A DNA stretch of 64,000 bases from Planctomycetota bacterium. GTDB lineage: Bacteria; Planctomycetota; PUPC01; JACPCR01. This document shows, one piece after another, positions 28,494-37,367 of this stretch. Location of the stretch: assembly GCA_027625095.1 (NCBI GenBank), contig JAQBXN010000020.1, positions 29,743-93,742 on the forward strand, written 5' to 3'. How positions within the stretch are numbered: position 1 is the first letter of the stretch; every line of letters starts with the position of its first letter. Below the pieces are notes generated by a model. It saw only the letters and a list, made by a program, of their open reading frames with translations. It was not told the origin of the DNA and did no database searches. Position numbers and translations under genes: made by a program.

Positions 28494-30075
28494 AGTCGAA
28501 ACCGCGGTCGAGGCCGGCGCTCTGCCGGACTTGTCAGCGGACGAAGAAACCCACATCCGTTCCTGCGCTCAGTGCAGCACAGTGGCCCTGCTCGTCCAGG
28601 CCGGTCTGCCTGAGAGCTCAGCCGTAAGCGAAGCCACAGCGCCCGCAGCTCTCGCGGATTCCGTGATGGCACGCATCGCTGCAGAGACGTCAGGCCGTCG
28701 CGCTTTTGTGGCCCAGGATAATGCCACGCCTTCAAGGTTACTGGGCTTCACGAAACTGCTTATCCCACTGGCGGCCGCGGCGCTGCTCGTAATCGTCCTG
28801 AAGCCGATGTTGCAGACATCGCCATCGAAGGAGTCTGCAGGGCAAACCGATGCGGTCGCCATGAAGAAGGCCGCGCCGGCAGCACGTACAGAAACTTCAA
28901 ATTCAGTAGATGAATTCAAGGCCGATGACGTTGCCGGATCCGCCATCCCTCAATCCGAAACAGAGACAGCTTTGATCGCTGAGGCGAATGAAGTTGCCGA
29001 GCTTGAACCTGCTCCTGCACCAGGCGATGCTCCAGCATTCCTTTCAAAGGGCTCTGGAGTAACAGCAGAAGAGCAGGAGGGCGATGCAGCCCCAAAGGCG
29101 CCGGCCGGCCCAACTCTCGCAGACGAACCAGTGGCCACCGGGTCCGGAAGCAAACCCATGCCTTACCCACTGACCGCAAGGGACGCGAAGCCAGTAAAGG
29201 AGGATCTGGGGCCCGCCGACAAAGCGGATGAAATTTTCACTGTAAATGCCATCAAAGCCAAAGACCAGACAACCGTCACCGCGTCTGCTGAAATCAGCAT
29301 CACAAATTCAGTTCAGGTAATAGCCCCCCGAGCAAGGGCAAAACAGGAGGAGGTCACAGAAGCCGCGGCTGAAGGTTCCCTCAATATCCTTGATTCGAAG
29401 CGACGGGCTTTGAAGATGGAAAAGAAGGCTGAGATAAAGACCCCTGGTGAAGCAGGGCTACCCTCCCAACCAGAAGAACAAATCGTGGTCGTTCAGAGCA
29501 CGGTAATAGAATTGAAAAAGACAGATAGCCTTGAAAGACAGAAAACCGATTCAGACGCCGTCTTGAGAAAACTGAGCCCATCAGAAGAGACCCAAACGCG
29601 GGGTCAACCATTCCCCAAGAGCCTTCTCTCCGACAACCGCAATACAAACTCGACTCAACAGAAGCTGCTCGCCTTTCTGCAAAAACGCTTCCCCCAGGCC
29701 AAGACAGCGGATAACGACGGCACTCTACTTCTGTCCATCCAGCTTGGTGGAGAAACCGGCAAACCTGAACCAGCTTCAGCAGAGGATACAAAGGAAAAAA
29801 CCGTCAGAGAAGAACGGGCAGATCGGCCTCTATCCGCCGGCCCGTTCGTCGTAACCGTCAGCTTCCTGCCCAATTCAGAAAACGAGAAAGCTCCAGCCAA
29901 AGCGTCCAAACCAAGACCTGCCGGGCCCGAACCGCAAAGAGAGGAGGCCAAAGCCCCGGACCTCGTCACCATTCAGATTGCAACAGGGGTCTTTCACCTG
30001 CGCCTGACAAATCAGCCCGCCGGATCCGATGCTCTTTTGAAGGAACTCATCGAGCTCCTGCAAAGTTATCGGTAA
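28468..30075 (+). CDS. Anti-sigma factor with zinc-finger N-terminus and long Ala/Lys-rich periplasmic part
   Basis: A 535-residue membrane protein. The N-terminus has the anti-sigma zinc motif H29-x3-C33-x2-C36 with further Cys at 3 and 8. One membrane helix lies at about 96-111. The rest, about residues 120-450, is rich in Ala, Pro, Glu and Lys and probably disordered, and the last 90 residues (TIQIATGVFHLRLT...) form a small folded end. The ATG at 28468 overlaps the sigma gene by 26 bases with GGAG 11 bases upstream; a GTG directly before it is also possible. It should bind the sigma factor inside the cell and sense the envelope outside. The length is much greater than that of usual anti-sigma proteins (200-300). 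Confidence 0.83.
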   Translation: MDCQSVQCKVETAVEAGALPDLSADEETHIRSCAQCSTVALLVQAGLPESSAVSEATAPAALADSVMARIAAETSGRRAFVAQDNATPSRLLGFTKLLIPLAAAALLVIVLKPMLQTSPSKESAGQTDAVAMKKAAPAARTETSNSVDEFKADDVAGSAIPQSETETALIAEANEVAELEPAPAPGDAPAFLSKGSGVTAEEQEGDAAPKAPAGPTLADEPVATGSGSKPMPYPLTARDAKPVKEDLGPADKADEIFTVNAIKAKDQTTVTASAEISITNSVQVIAPRARAKQEEVTEAAAEGSLNILDSKRRALKMEKKAEIKTPGEAGLPSQPEEQIVVVQSTVIELKKTDSLERQKTDSDAVLRKLSPSEETQTRGQPFPKSLLSDNRNTNSTQQKLLAFLQKRFPQAKTADNDGTLLLSIQLGGETGKPEPASAEDTKEKTVREERADRPLSAGPFVVTVSFLPNSENEKAPAKASKPRPAGPEPQREEAKAPDLVTIQIATGVFHLRLTNQPAGSDALLKELIELLQSYR

Positions 30076-30081
30076 GGCATA

Positions 30082-30108
30082 CGTAATGCGTAATGCGTAA
30101 TGCGTAAT
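30082..30108. repeat. Heptamer tandem repeat (CGTAATG)4
   Basis: Four uninterrupted 7-base units, the last lacking one base, seven bases after the anti-sigma stop codon. A degenerate relative is at 4629-4656. Confidence 0.8.
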
Positions 30109-30284
30109 TTTGAAGAGTGTTCTGAGTTTGGGAGTTCTTTGCCGATTGGACAAAGAGGCCCCGGCTCCGATGTTACAGTCGCAAGGTTCATCGGGACTCT
30201 CAAGAAAGGCAGAACCTACAAGTTTCAGGACGCTTTCAAGAAGTACTTAGCGCAAGCTTCAAAGAGGAGCACAAAGCAACCCCC

Positions 30285-30378
30285 GCCGGAGTTGGAGTAA
30301 CGGCTTCAGCCGGGATCTTCTTCTGCTGCTGTTTGCCACCGCGAAGAACCCGGCTAAAGCCGTTACTCCAACTCCGGC
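30285..30378. repeat. Inverted repeat of the GGAGTAACGGCTTCAGCC family
   Basis: Arms 30285-30314 and 30349-30378 are 30 bases each and match at 29 positions, enclosing a 34-base loop. A third, single copy of the arm (GTTGGAGTAACG then CCTTCAGGCGGG) is at 37079-37108, just beyond the other end of the macroglobulin gene. Confidence 0.8.
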
Positions 30379-30384
30379 ATCCCG

Positions 30385-30416
30385 TTACTCCACCACTCCG
30401 CCACTCCACTACTCCT
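30385..30416. repeat. Octamer tandem repeat (CCACTCCA-like, four units)
   Basis: Units TTACTCCA, CCACTCCG, CCACTCCA, CTACTCCT end 14 bases before the first possible macroglobulin start. The same octamer, in the same orientation relative to the gene, lies in the start region of the PQQ lipoprotein (49061-49097). Confidence 0.65.
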
Positions 30417-30430
30417 CCCACACTTCATCC

Positions 30431-33400
30431 ATGCCTCACCTCCCATCCATGCACACTCCCAGACTCTTCCTTTTCCTCCTCCTCCTTCTCCCCTCGGCCT
30501 TTCCTGAAGCCGAGCTCGACAAGAAGGCCTTCGGGCTGTTTCAACAGGGCAACTACAAAGAGGCCCTGACGCACTACAAAGAATTTCTCCTCGACCCGAA
30601 ATCCGACCAGGCACTTTTGCCCGGCGCGCTCAACAATGCCGTGCAGTGCATGAATGGGATCAACCAGATCAAGGAGCTTGACCCAGTTGTCGAAAAGACC
30701 ATCGAGATCCATCCCGGGAACTGGAAGCTCCTCCAGGCCGCGTCCAACCTTTATTTCGACCAGATGCATTACGGATACATCCTCTCTGGAAAGTTCGAGC
30801 GCGGCTGGCAGCGTGGTGGCGGACGTTTCGTTCACGTGCAAGAACAGGATCGCCAGCGCGCCCTGCAGTTGATGAAGAAGGCGTGGGACCTCATTAATCG
30901 AGCGCCAAAAGATCAGCTTCAAGGAGATCGCTACGAACTCGCCGCGTTCGCCGAAAGGTTTTCCCAGATGCTTCTCGGTTTCCGCGGGATGTACGACGCA
31001 TGGCGACTTCAATACCTGACTGACTTCGATACACCGCCCGATTTCACTGACACCACTCCCGCTTACTACGGCGGCGTCCAGGGTGCGCCGGTAGACACAG
31101 ACGGCAAGCCTTTGCTGCACAAAATGCCTCCCACCTTCGAAGGCGCCAAGACCGACGGCGAACGCTGGCGCGCCATGCAACAGGCGGCCACCCAGTTTGA
31201 TCCTGAGCGACGCGATCGCCTGCAGCTCGCTTTTGCCGATTTCTTGCGCAACCAGTTTGGCGTGCAGACCGCGTCCAGCTATGCGGGCATGTTCGGGCCG
31301 GTCAACGAAGGCGAGGGACGCCGCTTCTCGGTCGAGTCGCTAAAGGAAAACGAGACTATCGCCAAGCTCGCCACCGGCGTGCAGCGTTTCGATCTCCCCG
31401 ACGAATTCAACTTCATCAGGATTTACCAGGAACTCGGCAGCAAGCTTCCGCCCAAATCAAAATCGCCCATCAGCGACCTCACATACAAGTATTACGAAGG
31501 CAATTGGGACAATCTTCCTGACTTCGACAAGCTCACCCCCTCCACCAAAGACAAGCTGCCCGATGGCATTTTCGATATAGGTGTCAGCCGCCGTGCAGAC
31601 AACTTCGGACTTGTCTTTGAAGGCACTCTCAACGTGCCCACGACCGGGGACTATCGATTTGATCTTTATTCCGATGACGGCGCTTTGCTGACCATCGGTA
31701 TGGCTCTCAAGATCAACAACGATGGCCTGCATGCCATCGAGACCGGCAAGAGCGGCACGGTGAATCTGCAGAAGGGCGCCTATCCGATCAAGGTCGAATT
31801 TTTTGAAAAGTTTGGCGGCGAGGGCCTCAATCTGAGCTGGTCCGGGCCGGGCCTGCCTCAGCAGTTCCTTTCCACGCGGCCCTCTCAGAATCATCCGCCC
31901 GAACAGGCGATGAACTACCTGGCCGAGGTCTTCGAAAACCGGCGGCAGTATCCCAAGGCGGCGGAGATATGGGCCGAAAACATCGAGCACTTCGGCCCCG
32001 GCGACAAAAGCTGGAAGCGCACTCGACGTGAACAGATCGTCGGCAACCTGGGCCGCTTCGAGCCCACCACCAGCCAGCCGGCCCGGGAGCCCGCGAAGAT
32101 CGAATACCGCTTCCGCAACGGCAGCGAGGCCACATTCACCGCGCATTCCATCAAGTTGAAGGAACTCCTCGCCGACGTTCGTGCCTATCTCAAATCCAAT
32201 CCCAAAAACCAACACTGGAACCAGAGCCAGATTCAGGACATAGGCCGCCGGATCGTCCAGGAAAATCAAGCCAAGTACATCGGCGCGCAGGCGGCCCAAT
32301 GGAAGGAGACGCTCAAGCCAGCGCCGAGACATCACGACCGCCTCGTCGAGCTCACTACCCCGCTCAAAGACGCGGGCGCCTACCTGCTCACCGGCGTAAT
32401 GAAGGACGGCAATACCAGCCAGATCATGGTGTGGCTCGACGATACTTTCATCGTTAAGAAGCCGCTCGACGGCGGGTGGTGGTATTACGTGGCCGACGCG
32501 GTCACCGGTCAGCCTATCCCCGGCATAAAGCTGAATTTCTTTGGCTTCCGCACAGACTGGCGCAATAACGCCCATCATACCGAGACCAATGAATTCTCCG
32601 GTACGACCGACAACAGCGGCCAGCTCATTCTCAAGCACGACAATTTGCCTCAAAACATGCAGTGGATGATCGCCGCGGACGACGGCGAAAGCCGTTTCGC
32701 GCACATGGGCTACTTCCACACCTGGCAATCCCGGATGCACGATCCGGAGTACAACCAGATGAAGGTGTTCGGCATCACCGACCGGCCCGTCTATCGCCCG
32801 GAACAACCGGTTCGATTCAAATTCTGGGTGCGCCAGTCGCGCTATGATCTCGATGACCAATCGCTCTTCGCCAATCGCCCCTACCTCCTGAAAATCCAGA
32901 GCCCGCAAGGGAAGACTGTCCACGAAAAAACCTACACCACCGATGAATATGGCGGCATCCAAAGCAAGTGGGAGATCCCCAAGGACGCCACCCTTGGCGC
33001 CTACTTCTTCCAGCTGCGCCACCCCGATGAAAAGCAAGGCTACCTGCCGGTCAACATGCAATTCAGGATCGAGGAATACAAGAAGCCGGAATTTGAGGTC
33101 AAGGTCGAAGCCCCTTCCGACCCGGTCAGGCTGGGCGAAAAAGTCACCGCAACGATCGAGGCCAAGTACCTGTTCGGGGCGCCCGTGACCAATGCTACGG
33201 TAAAATACAAAATCCTGCGCGACACCCACAGCGATACCTGGTATCCCCGCGGCAAGTGGGACTGGTTTTACGGCCGCGGCTACTGGTGGTTCGCTGAAGA
33301 TTACGCCTGGTATCCCGGATTCCAGCAGTGGGGCTGCCTGGCCCCGACGCCCTGGTGGTGGCACGGCCGAAGTACGCCACCCGAACTGGTCGCCGAAAGA

Positions 33401-36400
33401 ACCGTCGAGATCAACGAAGAAGGAAAAATCGAAATCGAAATCGATACCGCGCTCGCAGCCGAGCTCCACGGAGACTCAGATCATCGTTACAGCATCACCG
33501 CGGAAGTGACTGACAAGTCACGTCGCACCATCGTTGGCAGCGGCAGCGTCCTTGTCACTCGCGAGCCGTTCAAGGTCTACGCCTGGCTGGATCGGGGCCA
33601 CTACAAGGCAGGTGATACCGTCGAGGCATCTCTCAACGCGCAGACTCCCGATGGGAAACCAGTCAAGGGCAAAGGCGAACTCAAACTGCTGAGCGTTACC
33701 TACGAAAACGAGAAGCCCAAAGAGACCGTTATCGAACGCTGGGATCTCGATCCCGGGGAAGACGGTCAGGTCAGCCAGAAGTTCATCGCCGCAAAGCCCG
33801 GCCAGTATCGGATTTCGTATACCGTCACTGATACCAAGCAGCACACGATTGAAGGCGGTTACCTGTTCGTGGTCCGCGGCGGGGATTTCAACGGCCGCGG
33901 CTACCGGTTTCATCATCTCGAGCTGCTGACAGATCGACGTGAATACAACCCCGGCAATCGGGTCAGCCTGCTGGTAAATACCGACCGCGAGGGCGGCACA
34001 GTCGCGCTCTTCGTGCGGCCTTCGAATGGCGTCTACCTGCCACCCGAGATCATTTCACTCAAGGGCAAATTCGATATGCGCGAGCTCACCATTGCGCAAA
34101 AGGACATGCCGAACTTCTTCGTCGAGGCCATCACGATCGCCAACGGCAAGATTCACCGCGCCCTCCGTGAAGTCATCGTCCCGCCGGCCAAACGCATCCT
34201 TAATATTGAAGTCCAGCCCACCAAGACCGCCTACAAGCCGGGCGAAGAGGCTAAAGTAAAAGTCAAGATCACTGACGATCGCGGCCAGCCATACGTCGGC
34301 TCGACCGTCCTGGCCGTTTATGACCGCGCCGTGGATTACATCTCCGGCGGCACAAACGTCAGCGAGATTCGTTCGCACTTCTGGAAATGGCGACGCAATC
34401 ATAATCCCAATGAGCAGGACACACTGAAGCGCTATCAGCCCAACCTCGTCCCGCCCGGCATGGTCGGCATGAACAACATTGGAGCCTTCGGCCAAATGAC
34501 TACGCCGCCTGAGGGAGGACTCGCATTAGCTGGTTTTGGAGGCGGTCAGGTCTTGATGCAGGCCAAGGGAGCTAGATTGGAAAAGTCTGCGATGTTGATG
34601 CAGGCTAACAGCAACGGCATTGCTGACGAGCAGGTGCTTCGCGATTCCAGCCCGGCATCAATGAATGCCTTGGGCGCCGCGCCGCCGGCCCCGGCATTCG
34701 GAGCCAAGCCTCAGGAAAATGCCGACGGAGGCGGTGGAGGAGGCCAGCTCGCCAAATTGGACCCTGTCGTCAGGAAGAATTTCGCAGACACCGCATACTG
34801 GGCCGCGGACATCATGACCGATAGCGATGGTATTGCGGAAGTTTCATTCAAGATGCCCGAAAATCTTACCGGTTGGAAAGTCAAAGCGTGGGGCATGGGG
34901 CACGGCACACGCGTCGGTGAAGCAAGTGTAGAGATCGTAACCCGCAAGGATGTGCTCCTCAGACTGCAAGCCCCGCGTTTCTTCGTTGAAAGAGACGAGG
35001 TCGTGCTGTCTGCGAACATACACAACTACCTCGACAGCGAACAGGAAATCGATGCCGTCCTCGAACTGAAGGGCGGCGCTCTCAAAGCACTTGGGAAGGC
35101 ATCGCAGACCATCAACCTGAAGCCCAAAGGCGAGCAACGCGTGGACTGGCGCGTCAAGGCCATGAGTGAAGGCGAGGCTGTTGTCGTGATGAAAGCCCTC
35201 GGCCAGGATGACTCCGACGCTATGGAACAACGATTCCCGGTCTACGTACACGGCATGCTGAAGACGGTCGCCTACTCCGCAGTCGTCCGGCCGGAAGAGG
35301 AGACCGTCACACTCACCATCGAAGTGCCCGAGGAACGACGTGCCGACCAGACTCGCCTCGAGCTTCGTTATTCGCCGTCGCTCGCGGCCTCCATGGTCGA
35401 CGCCCTGCCATACCTGGTTGAATATCCTTACGGCTGCACCGAGCAGACTCTCAACCGATTCCTGCCAACCGTCATTACCCAGAAGATCTTGATGGAGATG
35501 GGACTCGACCTCGCTTCGATCAAAAACAAGCGTACCAACTTGAATGCACAGGAAATTGGTGACGACCAGGAGCGCGCAAAGCAGTGGAAGCGTCACGATC
35601 ACAATCCTGTTTTCGATGAAGCGGAAGTTCAGGAGATGGTCAAGGAAGGCGTAAAACGCCTGACCGACATGCAAAACCGTGACGGAGGCTGGGGCTGGTT
35701 CTCAGGCCACGATCAATACTCATATCCGCACACGACTACCACGGTGGTGCACGGCCTGATCCTTGCTCGCGATAACGACGTAAAGCTCGAGCCTGGTATC
35801 ATTCTGCGCGGCGTAGACTGGCTCGCACGATACCAGGGCGGCGAGGTCACACGCATCCTGAATCACCTCAACAAGGTGGACACACAGCACAAGAAATCAA
35901 GAGCCGACGACCTCGATGCTCTCGCTTATTCGGTGCTCTCAGAGGCCGGCCGCGAGAACAAAGAGATGGCCGAGTTCCTTTACCGTGACCGGCTTCAACT
36001 TTCGGCGTACAGTCAGGCCATGGTCGGCCTGGCGTTCCATCGCCAGGACCGTAAAGAACAGCGGGACATGATCCGCCGCAACATCGAGCAGTTGCTCGTG
36101 GAAGACAAGGAAAATCAGACCGCGTGGCTGAACCTCGGCAACGGTGGTTACTGGTGGTACTGGTACGGTAGCGAATACGAAGCCCAGGCATGCTACCTCA
36201 AGCTCCTTTCCGCAACCGAGCCGAAGAGCCAGAAGGCTTCGGGGCTCGTCAAGTATCTCCTCAACAATCGCAAGCACGCGACCTATTGGAATTCCACAAG
36301 GGACACCGCGCTCTGCATCGAGGCCATGGCCGATTACCTGCGCGCCAGCGGCGAGACCCGGCCGGACATGACCGTCGAACTCCTGGTCAACGGCAAGAAG

Positions 36401-37057
36401 TTGAAAGAGGAGAAGGTCACCTCGCAAAACATCTTCAGCTTTGACAACAAGCTTGTCCTCGCCGGTGACGCCCTCCCATCCGGTAAGCATACCATCGAGG
36501 TTCGCCGCAAAGGCACTGGCCCGGTCTACTTCAACACCTACCTCACCAACTTCACCCTCGAAGACCACATCAAGGCGACCGGACTCGAGGTGAAGGTGAG
36601 GCGGAAGATCTTCAAGCTGGAGCGCGAAGACAAAACCACGAAGGTCGCCGGCTCCCGCGGCCAGTCGCTCGACCAGCGTGTCGAAAAATACAAGCGCCAC
36701 GAACTCGCAGACTTGGCCACGCTCAAGAGCGGCGATCTGATCGAAGTGGAGCTGGAGATCGAAAGCAAGAACGATTACGAATACCTGATGATCGAAGACT
36801 TGAAAGCCGCCGGTTTCGAGGCGGTCGACCTCCGCAGCGGTTACGTCTGGAACAGCCTGGGTGCCTACCGCGAGCTCCGCGACGAACGGGTGACCTTCTT
36901 CGTCCGGCAACTCGCCCGGGGCAAGCACAATCTCTCATACCAATTGCGTGCAGAAATACCGGGCAAGTTTTCCGCACTCCCTGCAAAGATCAGCGCCATG
37001 TATGCGCCGGAGCTCAAAGGCAACTCGGACGAGATCAAGCTGCAGATCGTGGATTGA
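30431..37057 (+). CDS. Bacterial alpha-2-macroglobulin with PA14 domain and intact thioester
   Basis: A 2208-residue exported protein, longer than E. coli YfhM (about 1650). The hydrophobic signal follows MHTPRLFLFL, so ATG 30449 is as likely a start as 30431. Order: signal peptide; TPR-like helices to about 200; a PA14-type domain at about 350-480 (YYEGNWDNLPDF, NFGLVFEGTLNVPTTGDYRFDLYSDDGALL); macroglobulin domains from about 665 (FGITDRPVYRPEQPVRFKFWV); a Trp-rich insert at about 935-980 with ten Trp; a low-complexity Gly/Ala/Met stretch at about 1350-1440 that may serve as bait region; the A2M segment (AYWAADIMTDSDGIAEVSF); and the thioester C1669-T-E-Q1672 in YPYGCTEQT, followed by a terpene-cyclase-like helical domain. 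Such proteins trap proteases covalently in the periplasm. The usual penicillin-binding protein 1C partner is absent. Confidence 0.92.
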   Translation: MPHLPSMHTPRLFLFLLLLLPSAFPEAELDKKAFGLFQQGNYKEALTHYKEFLLDPKSDQALLPGALNNAVQCMNGINQIKELDPVVEKTIEIHPGNWKLLQAASNLYFDQMHYGYILSGKFERGWQRGGGRFVHVQEQDRQRALQLMKKAWDLINRAPKDQLQGDRYELAAFAERFSQMLLGFRGMYDAWRLQYLTDFDTPPDFTDTTPAYYGGVQGAPVDTDGKPLLHKMPPTFEGAKTDGERWRAMQQAATQFDPERRDRLQLAFADFLRNQFGVQTASSYAGMFGPVNEGEGRRFSVESLKENETIAKLATGVQRFDLPDEFNFIRIYQELGSKLPPKSKSPISDLTYKYYEGNWDNLPDFDKLTPSTKDKLPDGIFDIGVSRRADNFGLVFEGTLNVPTTGDYRFDLYSDDGALLTIGMALKINNDGLHAIETGKSGTVNLQKGAYPIKVEFFEKFGGEGLNLSWSGPGLPQQFLSTRPSQNHPPEQAMNYLAEVFENRRQYPKAAEIWAENIEHFGPGDKSWKRTRREQIVGNLGRFEPTTSQPAREPAKIEYRFRNGSEATFTAHSIKLKELLADVRAYLKSNPKNQHWNQSQIQDIGRRIVQENQAKYIGAQAAQWKETLKPAPRHHDRLVELTTPLKDAGAYLLTGVMKDGNTSQIMVWLDDTFIVKKPLDGGWWYYVADAVTGQPIPGIKLNFFGFRTDWRNNAHHTETNEFSGTTDNSGQLILKHDNLPQNMQWMIAADDGESRFAHMGYFHTWQSRMHDPEYNQMKVFGITDRPVYRPEQPVRFKFWVRQSRYDLDDQSLFANRPYLLKIQSPQGKTVHEKTYTTDEYGGIQSKWEIPKDATLGAYFFQLRHPDEKQGYLPVNMQFRIEEYKKPEFEVKVEAPSDPVRLGEKVTATIEAKYLFGAPVTNATVKYKILRDTHSDTWYPRGKWDWFYGRGYWWFAEDYAWYPGFQQWGCLAPTPWWWHGRSTPPELVAERTVEINEEGKIEIEIDTALAAELHGDSDHRYSITAEVTDKSRRTIVGSGSVLVTREPFKVYAWLDRGHYKAGDTVEASLNAQTPDGKPVKGKGELKLLSVTYENEKPKETVIERWDLDPGEDGQVSQKFIAAKPGQYRISYTVTDTKQHTIEGGYLFVVRGGDFNGRGYRFHHLELLTDRREYNPGNRVSLLVNTDREGGTVALFVRPSNGVYLPPEIISLKGKFDMRELTIAQKDMPNFFVEAITIANGKIHRALREVIVPPAKRILNIEVQPTKTAYKPGEEAKVKVKITDDRGQPYVGSTVLAVYDRAVDYISGGTNVSEIRSHFWKWRRNHNPNEQDTLKRYQPNLVPPGMVGMNNIGAFGQMTTPPEGGLALAGFGGGQVLMQAKGARLEKSAMLMQANSNGIADEQVLRDSSPASMNALGAAPPAPAFGAKPQENADGGGGGGQLAKLDPVVRKNFADTAYWAADIMTDSDGIAEVSFKMPENLTGWKVKAWGMGHGTRVGEASVEIVTRKDVLLRLQAPRFFVERDEVVLSANIHNYLDSEQEIDAVLELKGGALKALGKASQTINLKPKGEQRVDWRVKAMSEGEAVVVMKALGQDDSDAMEQRFPVYVHGMLKTVAYSAVVRPEEETVTLTIEVPEERRADQTRLELRYSPSLAASMVDALPYLVEYPYGCTEQTLNRFLPTVITQKILMEMGLDLASIKNKRTNLNAQEIGDDQERAKQWKRHDHNPVFDEAEVQEMVKEGVKRLTDMQNRDGGWGWFSGHDQYSYPHTTTTVVHGLILARDNDVKLEPGIILRGVDWLARYQGGEVTRILNHLNKVDTQHKKSRADDLDALAYSVLSEAGRENKEMAEFLYRDRLQLSAYSQAMVGLAFHRQDRKEQRDMIRRNIEQLLVEDKENQTAWLNLGNGGYWWYWYGSEYEAQACYLKLLSATEPKSQKASGLVKYLLNNRKHATYWNSTRDTALCIEAMADYLRASGETRPDMTVELLVNGKKLKEEKVTSQNIFSFDNKLVLAGDALPSGKHTIEVRRKGTGPVYFNTYLTNFTLEDHIKATGLEVKVRRKIFKLEREDKTTKVAGSRGQSLDQRVEKYKRHELADLATLKSGDLIEVELEIESKNDYEYLMIEDLKAAGFEAVDLRSGYVWNSLGAYRELRDERVTFFVRQLARGKHNLSYQLRAEIPGKFSALPAKISAMYAPELKGNSDEIKLQIVD

Positions 37058-37078
37058 GGAGAGTTGGAGCATCGGATT

Positions 37079-37108
37079 GCCGGAGTTGGAGTAACGCCTT
37101 CAGGCGGG
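37079..37108. repeat. GGAGTAACG-family repeat, single copy
   Basis: GCCGGAGTTGGAGTAACG is identical to the left arm at 30285; the following bases CCTTCAGGCGGG differ from CTTCAGCCGGG by compensating changes that keep the small internal hairpin GCC-TTCA-GGC. Confidence 0.75.
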
Positions 37109-37273
37109 TCTGCCGATGCGACTAACAGCACAGACGGCTACGACGTGGCGGACGCTCCGCTCGGAGTGCCCCGACTCCTACAGCAGCCTTCTACCGCAAC
37201 CCGAATCTTCGTCTTAATCTAGCCTGTTCCATTTGAGAGGTTTCGCGAATGGCGATTGGTTACTAGACAGAAC

Positions 37274-37301
37274 GGCATTTGTGGCTTGCGCCACAAATGC
37301 C
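37274..37301. terminator. Perfect 12-bp hairpin, possible end of convergent transcripts
   Basis: GGCATTTGTGGC and GCCACAAATGCC enclose a 4-base loop TTGC. It lies between the convergent macroglobulin and HEPN genes. No T-run follows on either strand, so it is not a classic intrinsic terminator. Confidence 0.4.
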
Positions 37302-37367
37302 TGGACAGGCCGGAAGCTTTCGTTGTCCCGGTGTTCCAGAAAGCACAGATCTGGATTACTCAGCGAT

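Larger units (their letters stand above)
30076..30430. other. Repeat-rich leader region of the macroglobulin gene
   Basis: Contains a heptamer array (30082-30108), a 66-codon basic frame from 30100 that ends in the repeat and is probably not a gene (its core GTLKKGRTYKFQDAFKKYL could be a relic), a large inverted repeat (30285-30378) and octamer repeats (30385-30416). Confidence 0.55.
37058..37367. other. Intergenic interval with repeat and strong hairpin
   Basis: Contains the single copy of the GGAGTAACG repeat (37079-37108) and a perfect 12-base stem (37274-37301). The rest shows no gene I can support. Confidence 0.55.

Noticed and set aside
30082..30108. CRISPR-like array
   Set aside because: Units are 7 bases without spacers; no array with repeats and spacers exists anywhere in the window.
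31457..33469. 670-codon open frame on the minus strand inside the macroglobulin gene
   Set aside because: It is the shadow of a high-GC coding strand; the plus frame has clear domains and a thioester motif, while this frame has no family features or ribosome binding site.
35939..36928. 329-codon minus-strand frame in the macroglobulin C-terminus
   Set aside because: Antisense shadow of the same kind.
37274..37301. Classic rho-independent terminator for the macroglobulin gene
   Set aside because: The stem is perfect but no T-run follows, so it is listed only as a possible transcript end.
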